NCBI GenBank assembly: GCA_037146715.1
Contig: JBAWWO010000008.1
Coordinates: forward strand, 1-52,754
Direction: 5' to 3'
Length of the DNA stretch: 52,754 bases
From: Alphaproteobacteria bacterium
GTDB taxonomy: Bacteria; Pseudomonadota; Alphaproteobacteria; UBA7879; UBA5542
Shown: positions 38,141-46,830 of the stretch, piece by piece
Layout of the letters: the number at the start of each line of letters is the position of its first letter
Numbering within the stretch: the stretch's first letter is position 1
Program-made: the position numbers and the translations under genes
Notes under the pieces: model-generated
Told to the model about the DNA's origin: nothing
What the model saw: the letters and a program-made list of their open reading frames with translations, nothing else
The model's database searches: none

Positions 38141-39097
38141 ATGAAAAAATTACATCATTCTATTTCTTTGATTGCTCTTTGTCTTGCCCTGTATGGAGGA
38201 AACGCTGTAGGATCGGCTGCCGCCGGAACTGAACCAAGCCCTTCCTGGTGGAAAAGATGTTGCACAAAAGCAAACATAGAAGTAGCCCTGGATGAAACAG
38301 CTGTTGTTCTGATTCCTATTGGTGAACTTGTTATTGAAGTGCTTCCAGGTATCGATGATTCTGCGAAAACAGCTATTGTTAAAGAACTGGAAAAGTTCAA
38401 AACCACTATTGAAACTGCACGAAAAATTGTGGGAAGCACAATGGTCCCTCGATCAGATGGAGGCGTTAATCTTACAACTGCGGCCGGTATTACACATATA
38501 ATCCCCCCTGCATGGCAACAAGTTATTCTAAAAAATATAGGGATTTTTACAAACGAGTCAAAAATGGCTCTAACTCTTTTAGATCATTACATTAAAGGAG
38601 ACGCAGCTGGTTTGAAGAGCAGAATAATGTCTCAACTGGTCTACTTCATAAGTGCCCAGGATGACCCTACAACCTTTGACACGATAGCATATGATTCTCG
38701 ATCTAAAATTCTTCAGTTAGTTCATAAAGACGGTGCAAACATTGGGCAAGGATTGAATATTTTTGGTGCCATAAAAGATACAAATATTCAACAAAACATC
38801 AACAAAGTTTTGCTCGACTATGTAGACTCCACAAAAGCAAGATTAGCTACTGTTGAAAAAGAAGGAGCAGTCAGTCTTGATGCTCTCATTCTAAAAAGCA
38901 CCTCTTTTATTGTAAGCGAATATAAAAGTTTGAAAGAATCTGGAGAAAAACTTTTAATTGATGTGAAGGAAGCTCCAGCACCTACTGAAGTGCCGTTAGC
39001 TAATACAACTAGATCGCCAAGCAGAACTGTTACAACTACTGCATTGGAAGATATTGTTGCCTCTGGCCCTACAGGAGACTCTACTTCTACTATGTAA
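38141..39097 (+). CDS. Exported alpha-helical protein of unknown function
   Basis: From the ATG at 38141 the product is 318 residues with a signal peptide (MKKLHHSISLIALCLALYGG, ending near VGSAAAG). The mature part is helical, with a hydrophobic segment (AVVLIPIGELVIEVLPGI) near the start, a Cys pair (KRCCTK), and a Ser/Thr-rich tail ending in GDSTSTM. No family is recognised. GGAGG lies 5 bases before the chosen start. It is monocistronic, with its own promoter and a strong terminator. Confidence 0.75.
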   Translation: MKKLHHSISLIALCLALYGGNAVGSAAAGTEPSPSWWKRCCTKANIEVALDETAVVLIPIGELVIEVLPGIDDSAKTAIVKELEKFKTTIETARKIVGSTMVPRSDGGVNLTTAAGITHIIPPAWQQVILKNIGIFTNESKMALTLLDHYIKGDAAGLKSRIMSQLVYFISAQDDPTTFDTIAYDSRSKILQLVHKDGANIGQGLNIFGAIKDTNIQQNINKVLLDYVDSTKARLATVEKEGAVSLDALILKSTSFIVSEYKSLKESGEKLLIDVKEAPAPTEVPLANTTRSPSRTVTTTALEDIVASGPTGDSTSTM

Positions 39098-39109
39098 AAA
39101 CAATAATTT

Positions 39110-39143
39110 CCTGGGTTTGTCATAAGACAAATCCAGGTTTTTT
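39110..39143 (+). terminator. Rho-independent terminator
   Basis: CCTGGGTTTGTC and GACAAATCCAGG pair over 12 bases (one G-U) around an ATAA loop, followed by TTTTTT. It lies 13 bases past the stop of the exported protein. Confidence 0.95.
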
Positions 39144-39199
39144 GTTGACGAGAAAGCCCATACTGGTTACCGTGTTGGCATAAATAAACGAGACCCAAC

Positions 39200-40129
39200 A
39201 TGACAAAAAAATGTAAATTATTGATTATTGGTAGCGGCCCCGCTGGCTATTCAGCTGCCATTTATGCCGCCCGTGCAGGCCTTAACCCCGTTCAGATTTT
39301 AGGACACGAACCGGGTGGGCAACTGATGATCACAACGGATGTGGAGAATTACCCCGGTTTTGAGGATGTGATCCAAGGTCCATGGCTTATGGAACAAATG
39401 CAAAAACAAGCTGAAAAAGTAGGCACTGAACTTATTTATGACTTTATCACCCACATTGATTTTAGCCAAAAACCGTTTAAATGCACCAGCGAAAATGGGG
39501 AAACCTATGAAGCTGATGCCATAATTATTTCAACAGGAGCAAAAGCAAAATGGCTTGGCATTGAAAGTGAGAGAAAATTCCAAGGATATGGCGTTTCTGG
39601 CTGCGCCACTTGCGATGGATTTTTCTTTAGAAACAAGGAAGTTGTTGTGATTGGCGGCGGGAATACCGCCGTTGAGGAAGCCCTTTATCTAACAACCCAT
39701 GCCTCTAAGGTCACCTTAGTCCACCGACGCAACACGCTGCGGGCGGAAAAGATGCTGCAAGAAAAGCTGCTTGCCCACCCAAAAATAACCGTTATTTGGG
39801 ATTCTGTAGTGGATGAAATTGTGGGCACAGAAACGCCAAAATCCGTCACAGGCATTCGGCTGAAAAACAGTCATACAAATGCTGAACAAACCCTCCAAAC
39901 CGACGGTGTGTTTATTGCGATTGGGCATTCCCCCCAAACAGAGATTTTTAAAGGAAAACTAGACTTAGATGCAGAAGGTTACCTGGTGACCAAACCCGGC
40001 ACAACCCTGACGAATATTCCCGGTGTTTTTGCGGCAGGCGACGTTCAAGATAAGGTTTACCGCCAGGCCATTACGGCCGCGGGGCAAGGATGCATGGCTG
40101 CGTTGGATGCCCAAAAGTATTTGGGGTAA
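39200..40129 (+). CDS. trxB: Thioredoxin reductase
   Basis: The 309-residue flavoenzyme reduces thioredoxin with NADPH. Seen: the FAD-binding GSGPAGYSAAIYAARAG at the start, the redox-active C-x-x-C in GCATCDGFFF near residue 136, the NADPH-binding GGGNTAVEEALYL, and the C-terminal GVFAAGDVQDKVYRQA. Length and order are normal. Confidence 0.97.
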   Translation: MTKKCKLLIIGSGPAGYSAAIYAARAGLNPVQILGHEPGGQLMITTDVENYPGFEDVIQGPWLMEQMQKQAEKVGTELIYDFITHIDFSQKPFKCTSENGETYEADAIIISTGAKAKWLGIESERKFQGYGVSGCATCDGFFFRNKEVVVIGGGNTAVEEALYLTTHASKVTLVHRRNTLRAEKMLQEKLLAHPKITVIWDSVVDEIVGTETPKSVTGIRLKNSHTNAEQTLQTDGVFIAIGHSPQTEIFKGKLDLDAEGYLVTKPGTTLTNIPGVFAAGDVQDKVYRQAITAAGQGCMAALDAQKYLG

Positions 40130-40234
40130 TCCCTGACTTTCCTGTTTTTTGAACCTGTTTTTTAAAAAATACCCTCTATTCAATAAGTTAAAAATGCTTT
40201 AGCATGGAAAAAATATAAAAAAATAGGGGGTCTC

Positions 40235-41596
40235 ATGAAAATTCTATCTTTAGGGATATTACTACTTTTTTTGTGCAATCAAGCTGGTGCTGCCGTCGCA
40301 GATGATCCTTATGCCGAAAAAGACTGTCTGCATAGAGTAACCCTCGCAGATGATTCCTATGATGGACTTGACAATCCTTATGATGGATTGAGGAATCCTT
40401 ATGCTAGACTAGAAGGTTCCTATAATGGATTAGAGCATTATATGGGATTAGCCGATCTCTCTTGTGAGGCAACTGATTCTGATAATCCAGCCCTCCAAAG
40501 AATCGATCCCTCTTTATCAAGAAAACCCGAAACACTTGGTGTCATTCAAGATTATCACAATAGATGGAGCCAAAGAAAATATGGAAAGTTGGGGCCCTTG
40601 GTAAGCATTGCTCGTATTGTCTATGGAACAGAACCCAATGAGCTTCTTAAACGTCGGTTGGAACTTGTCGCCGTGTCTCAAAATATGATATCTAAATTTT
40701 CTGCGCCTATAGATCCTATTTCTGAACCCAAAATTCCTTACCGAACTCATCGAATTTGGCTTACCGGTGTGGGGGGGGCAGAGGCCTTTGAAGTTAAACC
40801 AGAAATCCTTCAATATTATACGCATAGCCTTAAACTTTTACCTGATTGGGATCATCATTTTTGGTGTTTTGACCCCACAACAATCCCAGAAACGATTTCT
40901 GCGCTAAAGAAAGATTGTCCATCTATTAACATCCATTCTTTGACAGATTCTTGCCTTTTTACAAATACGCCAAAAGATTTAACAGGGGTAAGAAGATTGT
41001 TTGATGCTTATTTAGAACATCGTCATTTCTCCTTCGCAAATGATGTATTGCGTCGCGTTATTGCCTGGGAATTTGGAGGATTTTATTCAGATCTTGGAGT
41101 TGAATACCACAGCCCCAAAAACCTTAGAAAATGTGCCCTTTATTCAAACCTTGTTTATTTTTCTTATGGAAATGGAGATCTGGATACCTGTTTTTTTGGG
41201 ATTTCGAAAGGATCTCCCGTCTTCAAAAGAGAGTTGAATACCTTAGATTATCTGCTAAAAGGACAATTAATAAATGAGGCGGAAGAAGTTGCCTATGACA
41301 AACCTATAGCTGCAACCCCAGCAGAAGCTGCGGCAACTGCAGAAGACCAACAAGCCTCTCCCCAAAAAATTCTTCCAAAACAAATGCATTGGACAAGTAA
41401 CGCCCATGGAATGGCCGTCCTTTTATCAACACTCAAAAAAAGTGATAGCCCAGTTATAATCCCAGACAGGACATGGTTAACCGTGCATCATCAAAACTCG
41501 TGGAGAGGAAAAGGAGATATGAAGCTTGCAAAATTCGGCCAGCGCGGTTGGGAGGACCTTGATTTCGATTTTGCACAGCTCATGAAAGAGGAGTAA
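40235..41596 (+). CDS. Exported DXD-type (TcdA/TcdB-like) glycosyltransferase
   Basis: The 453-residue protein has a signal peptide (MKILSLGILLLFLCNQAGA), a 7-residue tandem repeat (about 41-75), and a glycosyltransferase domain from about 165. There IPYRTHRIWLTGVG is the start of the sugar-binding fold, and FANDVLRRVIAWEFGGFYSD is the donor-site region seen in clostridial toxins and Och1-type enzymes. The usual D-x-D is D286-L-G here, so the second Asp is missing. The family transfers a sugar from a nucleotide sugar. Secretion plus this fold suggests a target outside the cytoplasm; that is inference. AGGGGG lies about 5 bases before the ATG, and the LicD gene follows after 2 bases. Confidence 0.78.
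   Translation: MKILSLGILLLFLCNQAGAAVADDPYAEKDCLHRVTLADDSYDGLDNPYDGLRNPYARLEGSYNGLEHYMGLADLSCEATDSDNPALQRIDPSLSRKPETLGVIQDYHNRWSQRKYGKLGPLVSIARIVYGTEPNELLKRRLELVAVSQNMISKFSAPIDPISEPKIPYRTHRIWLTGVGGAEAFEVKPEILQYYTHSLKLLPDWDHHFWCFDPTTIPETISALKKDCPSINIHSLTDSCLFTNTPKDLTGVRRLFDAYLEHRHFSFANDVLRRVIAWEFGGFYSDLGVEYHSPKNLRKCALYSNLVYFSYGNGDLDTCFFGISKGSPVFKRELNTLDYLLKGQLINEAEEVAYDKPIAATPAEAAATAEDQQASPQKILPKQMHWTSNAHGMAVLLSTLKKSDSPVIIPDRTWLTVHHQNSWRGKGDMKLAKFGQRGWEDLDFDFAQLMKEE
40355..40459 (+). repeat. Five 21-bp tandem repeats encoding Y-x-x-L heptads
   Basis: Units start at 40355, 40376, 40397, 40418 and 40439. They encode SYDGLDN, PYDGLRN, PYARLEG, SYNGLEH and a degenerate YMGLADL. The reading frame is kept and the DNA copies have diverged modestly. 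Confidence 0.8.
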
Positions 41597-41598
41597 AA

Positions 41599-43056
41599 AT
41601 GAAAAAATATTTATGGATTTTAAGCGCTGCTCTAAAGATTTCTTTAGATTTTTCTATAGGCTACGGAGCGTCTGCTGCTCCATACTATGATGAACCTCCT
41701 CTCTTCTACACTGCCCGATTGCAAAGCCTCCCCCCAACTACTGAACGCATCAAGGCAATGGCAGCCTTGCTGAATGATCGTACAAAGGGTGGAGAATTAA
41801 ATAGCAAATACTATGAAGATGGAACAGAAAAAGACGAATCATGGATTCAGCAAAAAATAGAAGAAATTTTACCACCCTCCTCTACCAAACCAGATGCAAA
41901 GTATATGTTTTTTTACACAAAAGAAGATCCAATAAACCTGGTATGTTTTGTGGGGAGAGGAATGTTTAACAAAAAGGAAAATTCGATTTTTTATGCCACC
42001 TCTCCGGCGTTTCAAGGACAAAAATACACGAGTGAAGCCTTACAGGCTTTTTTGCGTGCCGATGCCGTGTTTATTGAACTTTGTTGTACAAGCCTAGTGT
42101 TCAGCATTCATCCAGATAATGCCCCATCCATCAGAGTTGCTGAAAAAGTTGGTGCAATCTTTCTGAGAAGGGGGAAAAATCCCTCAAAAACTCAAGACCG
42201 TCATGTATATGCATTGCCAAAAGAAAAATTGCTAGAACAATTCTATGAATTTCCATCCTTAGAAATGCATTTTTCGATAACAGTTGATGGTGAAAGATAT
42301 CGTAAAACAGCCGAAAAATTATGCGCCATCCCTCTAACTGACCACACCTATTCTGTTGATATGAATAAGATGATAACTCGTCTTGACCTCACCAATTTTC
42401 CTCTCCCCTACCTTTATGAGCAATTTTTACCCTGGCATACTTTTTTATATAAAATGGTTCATGATATTGATGATGTTTTTACACGTATGAAGACCCGCTA
42501 TTGGGTTTTTGCCGGCATGTCTTTGGGAATGACCCGCCATACCGTGGGGCAAAAACAAGGGGGATGCCTTCCCTGGGATGATGATGCTGATCTTTTAAGT
42601 TTAGTCTCTGATCGATCAAAAGTAGAAGCCTGTTTAAAAGAATTGACTAAATTGGGATATACTTACTGTAGATCTGAAGAGAAATTGGGTATGGACTGTT
42701 TCCGTGGTTGGAAAATTGAGTCTCCTCTTAGCTTCGGCGGAAAATGTCCTTTTACTGATATTTTTGAGATAGATATTGACCCCACAGATGATGATCTATA
42801 TGTCTTCCCTCCAGCCAAATGGACTCTAAAACATAAAATTAAGAAAACTGATCTATTTCCAATCGTTCGACGCCGTCTTGGGGGAAAGCTTGTCAACACA
42901 CCGGCTAATCCTGAAGGACTTTTGGAAGCCGAGTATGGAAAAACTTGGTCGCAAAAATATAAAAGAACGTCCCACGAGTTTGACTTTAAGGAAAAGAATT
43001 TTTATCCCTTTGAGGAAGCAACTAAACTATCGGTCCCCTTCTTTCCTGAGAAGTGA
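41599..43056 (+). CDS. Exported GNAT-LicD fusion protein
   Basis: The 485-residue protein has a signal-type N-terminus (MKKYLWILSAALKISLDFSI). A GNAT acetyltransferase-like domain covers about 85-210 (YATSPAFQGQKYTSEAL, then HPDNAPSIRVAEKVGAIFLR, as in RimJ/RimL). A LicD-type nucleotidyltransferase domain follows from about 300: FAGMSLGMTRHTVG and the metal-binding LPWDDDADLLS. LicD proteins transfer phosphocholine or similar phospho-groups to glycans. It starts 2 bases after the glycosyltransferase stop, whose end supplies GAGGAG as the ribosome site, so the two are translationally coupled and probably modify the same target. The GNAT domain may be partial. Confidence 0.78.
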   Translation: MKKYLWILSAALKISLDFSIGYGASAAPYYDEPPLFYTARLQSLPPTTERIKAMAALLNDRTKGGELNSKYYEDGTEKDESWIQQKIEEILPPSSTKPDAKYMFFYTKEDPINLVCFVGRGMFNKKENSIFYATSPAFQGQKYTSEALQAFLRADAVFIELCCTSLVFSIHPDNAPSIRVAEKVGAIFLRRGKNPSKTQDRHVYALPKEKLLEQFYEFPSLEMHFSITVDGERYRKTAEKLCAIPLTDHTYSVDMNKMITRLDLTNFPLPYLYEQFLPWHTFLYKMVHDIDDVFTRMKTRYWVFAGMSLGMTRHTVGQKQGGCLPWDDDADLLSLVSDRSKVEACLKELTKLGYTYCRSEEKLGMDCFRGWKIESPLSFGGKCPFTDIFEIDIDPTDDDLYVFPPAKWTLKHKIKKTDLFPIVRRRLGGKLVNTPANPEGLLEAEYGKTWSQKYKRTSHEFDFKEKNFYPFEEATKLSVPFFPEK

Positions 43057-43085
43057 GGAAACGGTGAACCCACCCCCAATGAATT

Positions 43086-43104
43086 CCGCGGGCTTGCCCC
43101 GAGG
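43086..43104. repeat. Short intergenic palindrome, CTCGGG family
   Basis: CCGCGGGCTTGCCCCGAGG, imperfect, in the gap between the LicD gene and xerC. Confidence 0.6.
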
Positions 43105-43142
43105 ACCTCTATTTTTTATATACTCTTGTGAATAAGGTTGGG

Positions 43143-43148
43143 TATACT
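43143..43148 (+). promoter_or_regulatory. xerC -10 box placed for a leaderless transcript
   Basis: TATACT ends seven bases before the A of the xerC ATG at 43155, the predicted transcription start. TATACTACCCCCATGGA closely matches TATAATACCCCTATGGA at parE. No -35 box or Shine-Dalgarno site is evident. GGGTA and TACCC flank the box as an inverted repeat. Confidence 0.5.
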
Positions 43149-43154
43149 ACCCCC

Positions 43155-44078
43155 ATGGACCATCTTATGCCTTACCTTCAGGAATGGATTCAGTGGCTTG
43201 AAAAAGAGCGCCGCCTGTCCCCCCTGACTATTCCCATTTACCGGCGGGTTTTGCTGCAATTTTTCACCTTCTTTGGTGAGCATTTGGGAGGGGATTTAAC
43301 CCTAAAAAGTCTTGAACAGCTGAAAGCCCAAGACTTCCGCGCTTGGCTTGCTTATTTAACCCACACACAAAATTATTCGAAGTCTTCCATCATTCGGGCT
43401 CTAGCTGTGATCCGCAGTTTTTACCTGTTTTTAGATCGCAGATCTTACGCCCACAATCCGATTGTTAAAACAATTCGATCCCCTAAAAAACCAGCTTCTG
43501 TCCCCCGAGCCCTGTCGCAGGAGGAAGCAAAAGAGCTTGTCTCCCATGCAGATTCCCTGGAGTCAACCGCGTGGGTTGGGAAACGAAGTATCGCCCTGTT
43601 TTCCCTTTTGTATGGCTGTGGGCTTCGTATTAGTGAGGCTTTGAACTTGAATCAAAAAGATCTGCCCACACCTGGTCATATGTTGCTGGTTCAAGGTAAA
43701 GGAAATAAGCAAAGATTTGTGCCCTTGCTGCCCCTTGTGTACGACAGAATTCAAGATTACTTAAACATATCCCCCTTTGGGAAAGAGGGTGCCCTCCCCA
43801 TCTTCGTGGGGCTACAGGGCAAACGGCTGAATGTGTCCGTTGCTGAAAAAGAAGTCCGTCAGTTGCGAAGGTCTATGGGACTGCCTGAATCCGTCACCCC
43901 CCACGCCCTGCGCCACAGCTTCGCCACCCATTTGCTGGAAGCTAAAGGAGACCTGCGCACCATTCAAGAGCTGCTGGGGCATTCCTCCCTTTCCACCACC
44001 CAAAAATACACCAAGGTCAATCGGCAGCACCTGCAAGAGGTCTACAAAAGCGCCCATCCGAGGTCTACACTTTCTTGA
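43155..44078 (+). CDS. xerC: Site-specific tyrosine recombinase XerC
   Basis: The 307-residue recombinase is the XerD partner. Catalytic residues: Arg in YGCGLRISEAL, Lys in QGKGNKQRF, H-x-x-R in PHALRHSFATHLL, His in LLGHSSLSTTQ and Tyr in KYTKVN. The ATG at 43155 is preferred; a GTG 9 codons earlier has no better ribosome site. The start lies directly at the expected transcription start. The 3' end overlaps the convergent methyltransferase gene by 14 bases. Confidence 0.92.
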   Translation: MDHLMPYLQEWIQWLEKERRLSPLTIPIYRRVLLQFFTFFGEHLGGDLTLKSLEQLKAQDFRAWLAYLTHTQNYSKSSIIRALAVIRSFYLFLDRRSYAHNPIVKTIRSPKKPASVPRALSQEEAKELVSHADSLESTAWVGKRSIALFSLLYGCGLRISEALNLNQKDLPTPGHMLLVQGKGNKQRFVPLLPLVYDRIQDYLNISPFGKEGALPIFVGLQGKRLNVSVAEKEVRQLRRSMGLPESVTPHALRHSFATHLLEAKGDLRTIQELLGHSSLSTTQKYTKVNRQHLQEVYKSAHPRSTLS

Positions 44079-45324
44079 AAAGAGCAATCATCTCTAAATG
44101 CACAGACCACAGAAACTGGTCAAAGACCTTGAGTGACTCCATTTTGTAGCCGCCTTTGATCAACAAATGGGCATCCCTGGCAAAGGTATGGGTATTACAG
44201 GAAATCATAATCACATGGCTAACTTTGGATGCCGCCAGATTTTTAATTTGTGCCACAGCCCCCGCCCGAGGGGGGTCCAGCACCACACAATCGTAGTTTT
44301 CAAGCTCCTGAACTGTTAGAGGATTTTTAAAAAGATCCCGTTCAAAAGCCTCTATTTTTCCTGGTAAAAGCTTTTTTGTCTCTTTCAAAAATTTCACGGC
44401 CTGAGGGTTTTGCTCATAAGCATCAACGGCCATACGGGCCGACAAAGGTACGGAAAAGGTACCCAAACCTGAAAATAAATCTGCCACCTTTTTCGCATTT
44501 TTTGGCATCAAATCCATGACCGTTTGAATCATTTTATCTTGGGAAATCTCAGACGGTTGCAAGAAAGGATTGGGAGGAATGGCAACATAAATACCCTGAA
44601 AAGCCACCCGCGGTTTTTCTGCTTCGTACAACAGCTCCTCCCCCCTCGGCGTTTTCAAGGTCACCCGTATCAACTTGTAATTCTGGGCCATTGCAATCAA
44701 GGCTCCCATTTCTTCAAAAGAAAAACTTTTTGCTGTTTCAAAATCCATCAGCACATCAAACCCATTCAGAGCTTCAGTCAGGAATAAGTTTAGCTTATCA
44801 CCCCCCTGCAAAATCTTTTTAAATAGGGCCTTAAAGGGAGCAATCAAATCCTGCAATTTTTGGGTCAACAGAGGGCAGGCATTAATATCCAAAACCTTGT
44901 GACTGCGCCGTTGGTGATAGCCAAGAGCCACTCCCTGCCCCACACGCATCACCTTAAAGTTAATCCGTCGGCGATTACCCGGACCGAACATCTGGGGGCA
45001 TGTCCCCTCTGAGGCAACAATATCGTGAACTGCTAGATCTTCTGCTAACAAGCCCCCTTTATAATTCGCGTAAAAATCATCTGTCATATGCTGCAGTTGA
45101 CACCCTCCACAGGCCCCGAAATAAGGGCATGGAGGAACACGCCGGTGGGGGCTATCCGTCAGTCTTTCATACCGGTCAACCCCACATACCCCTGGCTTCA
45201 AGGGCTCAGCCGAGGCAAACTCAATTTCCTCACCCGGCAACGAAAAAGGCACAACATAAGTCTCCTGGGTCCCTTCGGCTACCCCATCCCCTTTAGAGTT
45301 CAGACTGGTTATTTTTATTTTCAT
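44065..45324 (-). CDS. RlmD/TrmA-type RNA (uracil-C5) methyltransferase
   Basis: From the ATG at 45324 the product is 419 residues. An N-terminal TRAM-like domain is followed by an iron-sulfur cluster motif (PCPYFGACGGCQLQH, with a further Cys in NACPLL) and a SAM-dependent fold: ADLFSGLGTFSVPL, LDPPRAGA, and the catalytic Cys in ISCNTHTFARD. Family members methylate C5 of a uridine in 23S rRNA or tRNA; the exact target cannot be told. AAGGGG lies 3 bases before the chosen start; a Met 4 codons earlier would place that site inside the gene. Confidence 0.9.
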   Translation of the reverse strand: MKIKITSLNSKGDGVAEGTQETYVVPFSLPGEEIEFASAEPLKPGVCGVDRYERLTDSPHRRVPPCPYFGACGGCQLQHMTDDFYANYKGGLLAEDLAVHDIVASEGTCPQMFGPGNRRRINFKVMRVGQGVALGYHQRRSHKVLDINACPLLTQKLQDLIAPFKALFKKILQGGDKLNLFLTEALNGFDVLMDFETAKSFSFEEMGALIAMAQNYKLIRVTLKTPRGEELLYEAEKPRVAFQGIYVAIPPNPFLQPSEISQDKMIQTVMDLMPKNAKKVADLFSGLGTFSVPLSARMAVDAYEQNPQAVKFLKETKKLLPGKIEAFERDLFKNPLTVQELENYDCVVLDPPRAGAVAQIKNLAASKVSHVIMISCNTHTFARDAHLLIKGGYKMESLKVFDQFLWSVHLEMIALFKKV

Positions 45325-45422
45325 GATCCCCTTCAATCTAAAGAAACCGCGCGTTAAAGGCTATAGAATATTTTCAAAATTTAGATTACAATGCCCAAGA
45401 AACCTCACGAAAGACTCTATTT

Positions 45423-46409
45423 TTGAAACATATCTTACTACACAACCTGCCTATTTTTACCATTATCATTTTTGGTTATGTGTGCAGCTATTTCAAAATT
45501 GTGGGGAAACGCTCGGCTTCAATTTTTACAGATTTCGTTTTTTTTATCGCCATTCCCGCCATGCTGCTGGGTCAATTTTCATCCCAATCCTTGGAAAAAT
45601 TATTTAACGGCCCTTTTATTGCGGCCTTTATCCTCAGCTGTTTAGTGATTGGGGGGCTCACCCTTTTATTCAGCAAAAGAACCTTTCCTAATAACCTGTC
45701 AGAGCGCGCCATTTCCCTGATCGGAACCGCCCAAATCAATACCACTTATTTGGCTATTCCCGTGTTCTTTTTGTTTTTCAAAAATGTGGCCCCCATTGTT
45801 TTGGTCATGGTCTTTCAAACCATCTTTTTGACCCCCTTGAGTATTGCGATTTTGGAATATGATATTTATCGCAAGGCTCAACCAACCCAAGGTGTTGCCA
45901 CAGCCATGAAGCTATTCTTAAAGCATTTACCGCTTATTTTAATGAAGGCCCCTGTAGTGCCTGCTGCCATGATTGGGGTGGCCCTTTCCTATTACCAGAT
46001 TCCCGTCGCCGCCTCTCTAAAGCACATTTTTGACGTGGCGGGCAGTATGGCTGCCCCCCTTTCTTTATTCGTGCTGGGTCTGTCTTTAGAGCAAGACCGC
46101 ATTGATTTTACCAAAGACGACTTGCTGATTGACCTGTTAGGACTGACCCTGTTGAAAAATCTGATGCATCCCCTGGTGGCGTTTTTCATCGGGCGGTACA
46201 TCTTTGATCTTGAACCTTTTTGGATGCTTTCCCTGTGCTTGCTATCCGCTATGCCTGCCGCCCGAAACGCCAGCCTTTTCGCCCAACGCTATGGGCTGAA
46301 CGTTCGGCGAACAAATGCACTTATTCTGATCACCACCTTTATTTCATTCATAACCATTGGATTAATTTTGACTTTTTTTAAGGACCAGCTGCAGATGTTT
46401 GTGCAGTAA
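45423..46409 (+). CDS. AEC-family transporter (auxin efflux carrier fold)
   Basis: The 328-residue protein has about ten hydrophobic segments in the AEC arrangement, with AIPAMLLGQFSS, GTAQINTTYLAIPVF and LFVLGLSLEQ as typical sequences. Bacterial members export or import malate, malonate or related acids; the substrate is not known here. The start is a TTG at 45423, since no ATG occurs near the natural N-terminus, and no clear ribosome site is seen. Confidence 0.8.
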   Translation: MKHILLHNLPIFTIIIFGYVCSYFKIVGKRSASIFTDFVFFIAIPAMLLGQFSSQSLEKLFNGPFIAAFILSCLVIGGLTLLFSKRTFPNNLSERAISLIGTAQINTTYLAIPVFFLFFKNVAPIVLVMVFQTIFLTPLSIAILEYDIYRKAQPTQGVATAMKLFLKHLPLILMKAPVVPAAMIGVALSYYQIPVAASLKHIFDVAGSMAAPLSLFVLGLSLEQDRIDFTKDDLLIDLLGLTLLKNLMHPLVAFFIGRYIFDLEPFWMLSLCLLSAMPAARNASLFAQRYGLNVRRTNALILITTFISFITIGLILTFFKDQLQMFVQ

Positions 46410-46431
46410 TATTTTTAGAGGAAATATAGCT

Positions 46432-46830
46432 ATGAAGTTTATTTTTGGAATACTTGCAATAACAATTTCTAGTATTTGTAACAGTTTTTCAGCAGCTAGA
46501 GACGAAAAAGATATAATAGCAACACGGCCTCAAGTATCCAATTTTTTTGCTAGCACTGCAGAACTCTTTCCTCATCTAAGAAAAGAGTTGGCCGCAGGGA
46601 GAGGGGGAGAAAGCCTCAATTTTCCTACTACGATCACCCCTAGTAGGAATCGCGTATTTTTTGTGTGTGGCGCCAATAAAAAAACAATTCTGATTCAAGG
46701 AGGCTCCAAAATAGAGATTGATTTTAGGAGTTATGTAGAACAAGAACAGAAAAATAAAGCAGCCCAGAAAATTCAAGCCCTATGGCGAACCTATCGAACT
46801 AAAAAACTTAATGGAACGCTCCATGATTAA
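46432..46830 (+). CDS. Small exported protein with a C-terminal IQ motif
   Basis: From the ATG at 46432 the product is 132 residues with a signal peptide (MKFIFGILAITISSICNSFS). The C-terminal helix reads AAQKIQALWRTYRTKK, which fits the IQ motif (I-Q-x3-R-x4-K) that binds calmodulin in eukaryotes. The middle has beta-strand character and no known family. GAGGA lies 9 bases upstream of the chosen start. It overlaps the next gene by eight bases. A role in binding host calmodulin is inference from the motif alone. Confidence 0.68.
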   Translation: MKFIFGILAITISSICNSFSAARDEKDIIATRPQVSNFFASTAELFPHLRKELAAGRGGESLNFPTTITPSRNRVFFVCGANKKTILIQGGSKIEIDFRSYVEQEQKNKAAQKIQALWRTYRTKKLNGTLHD

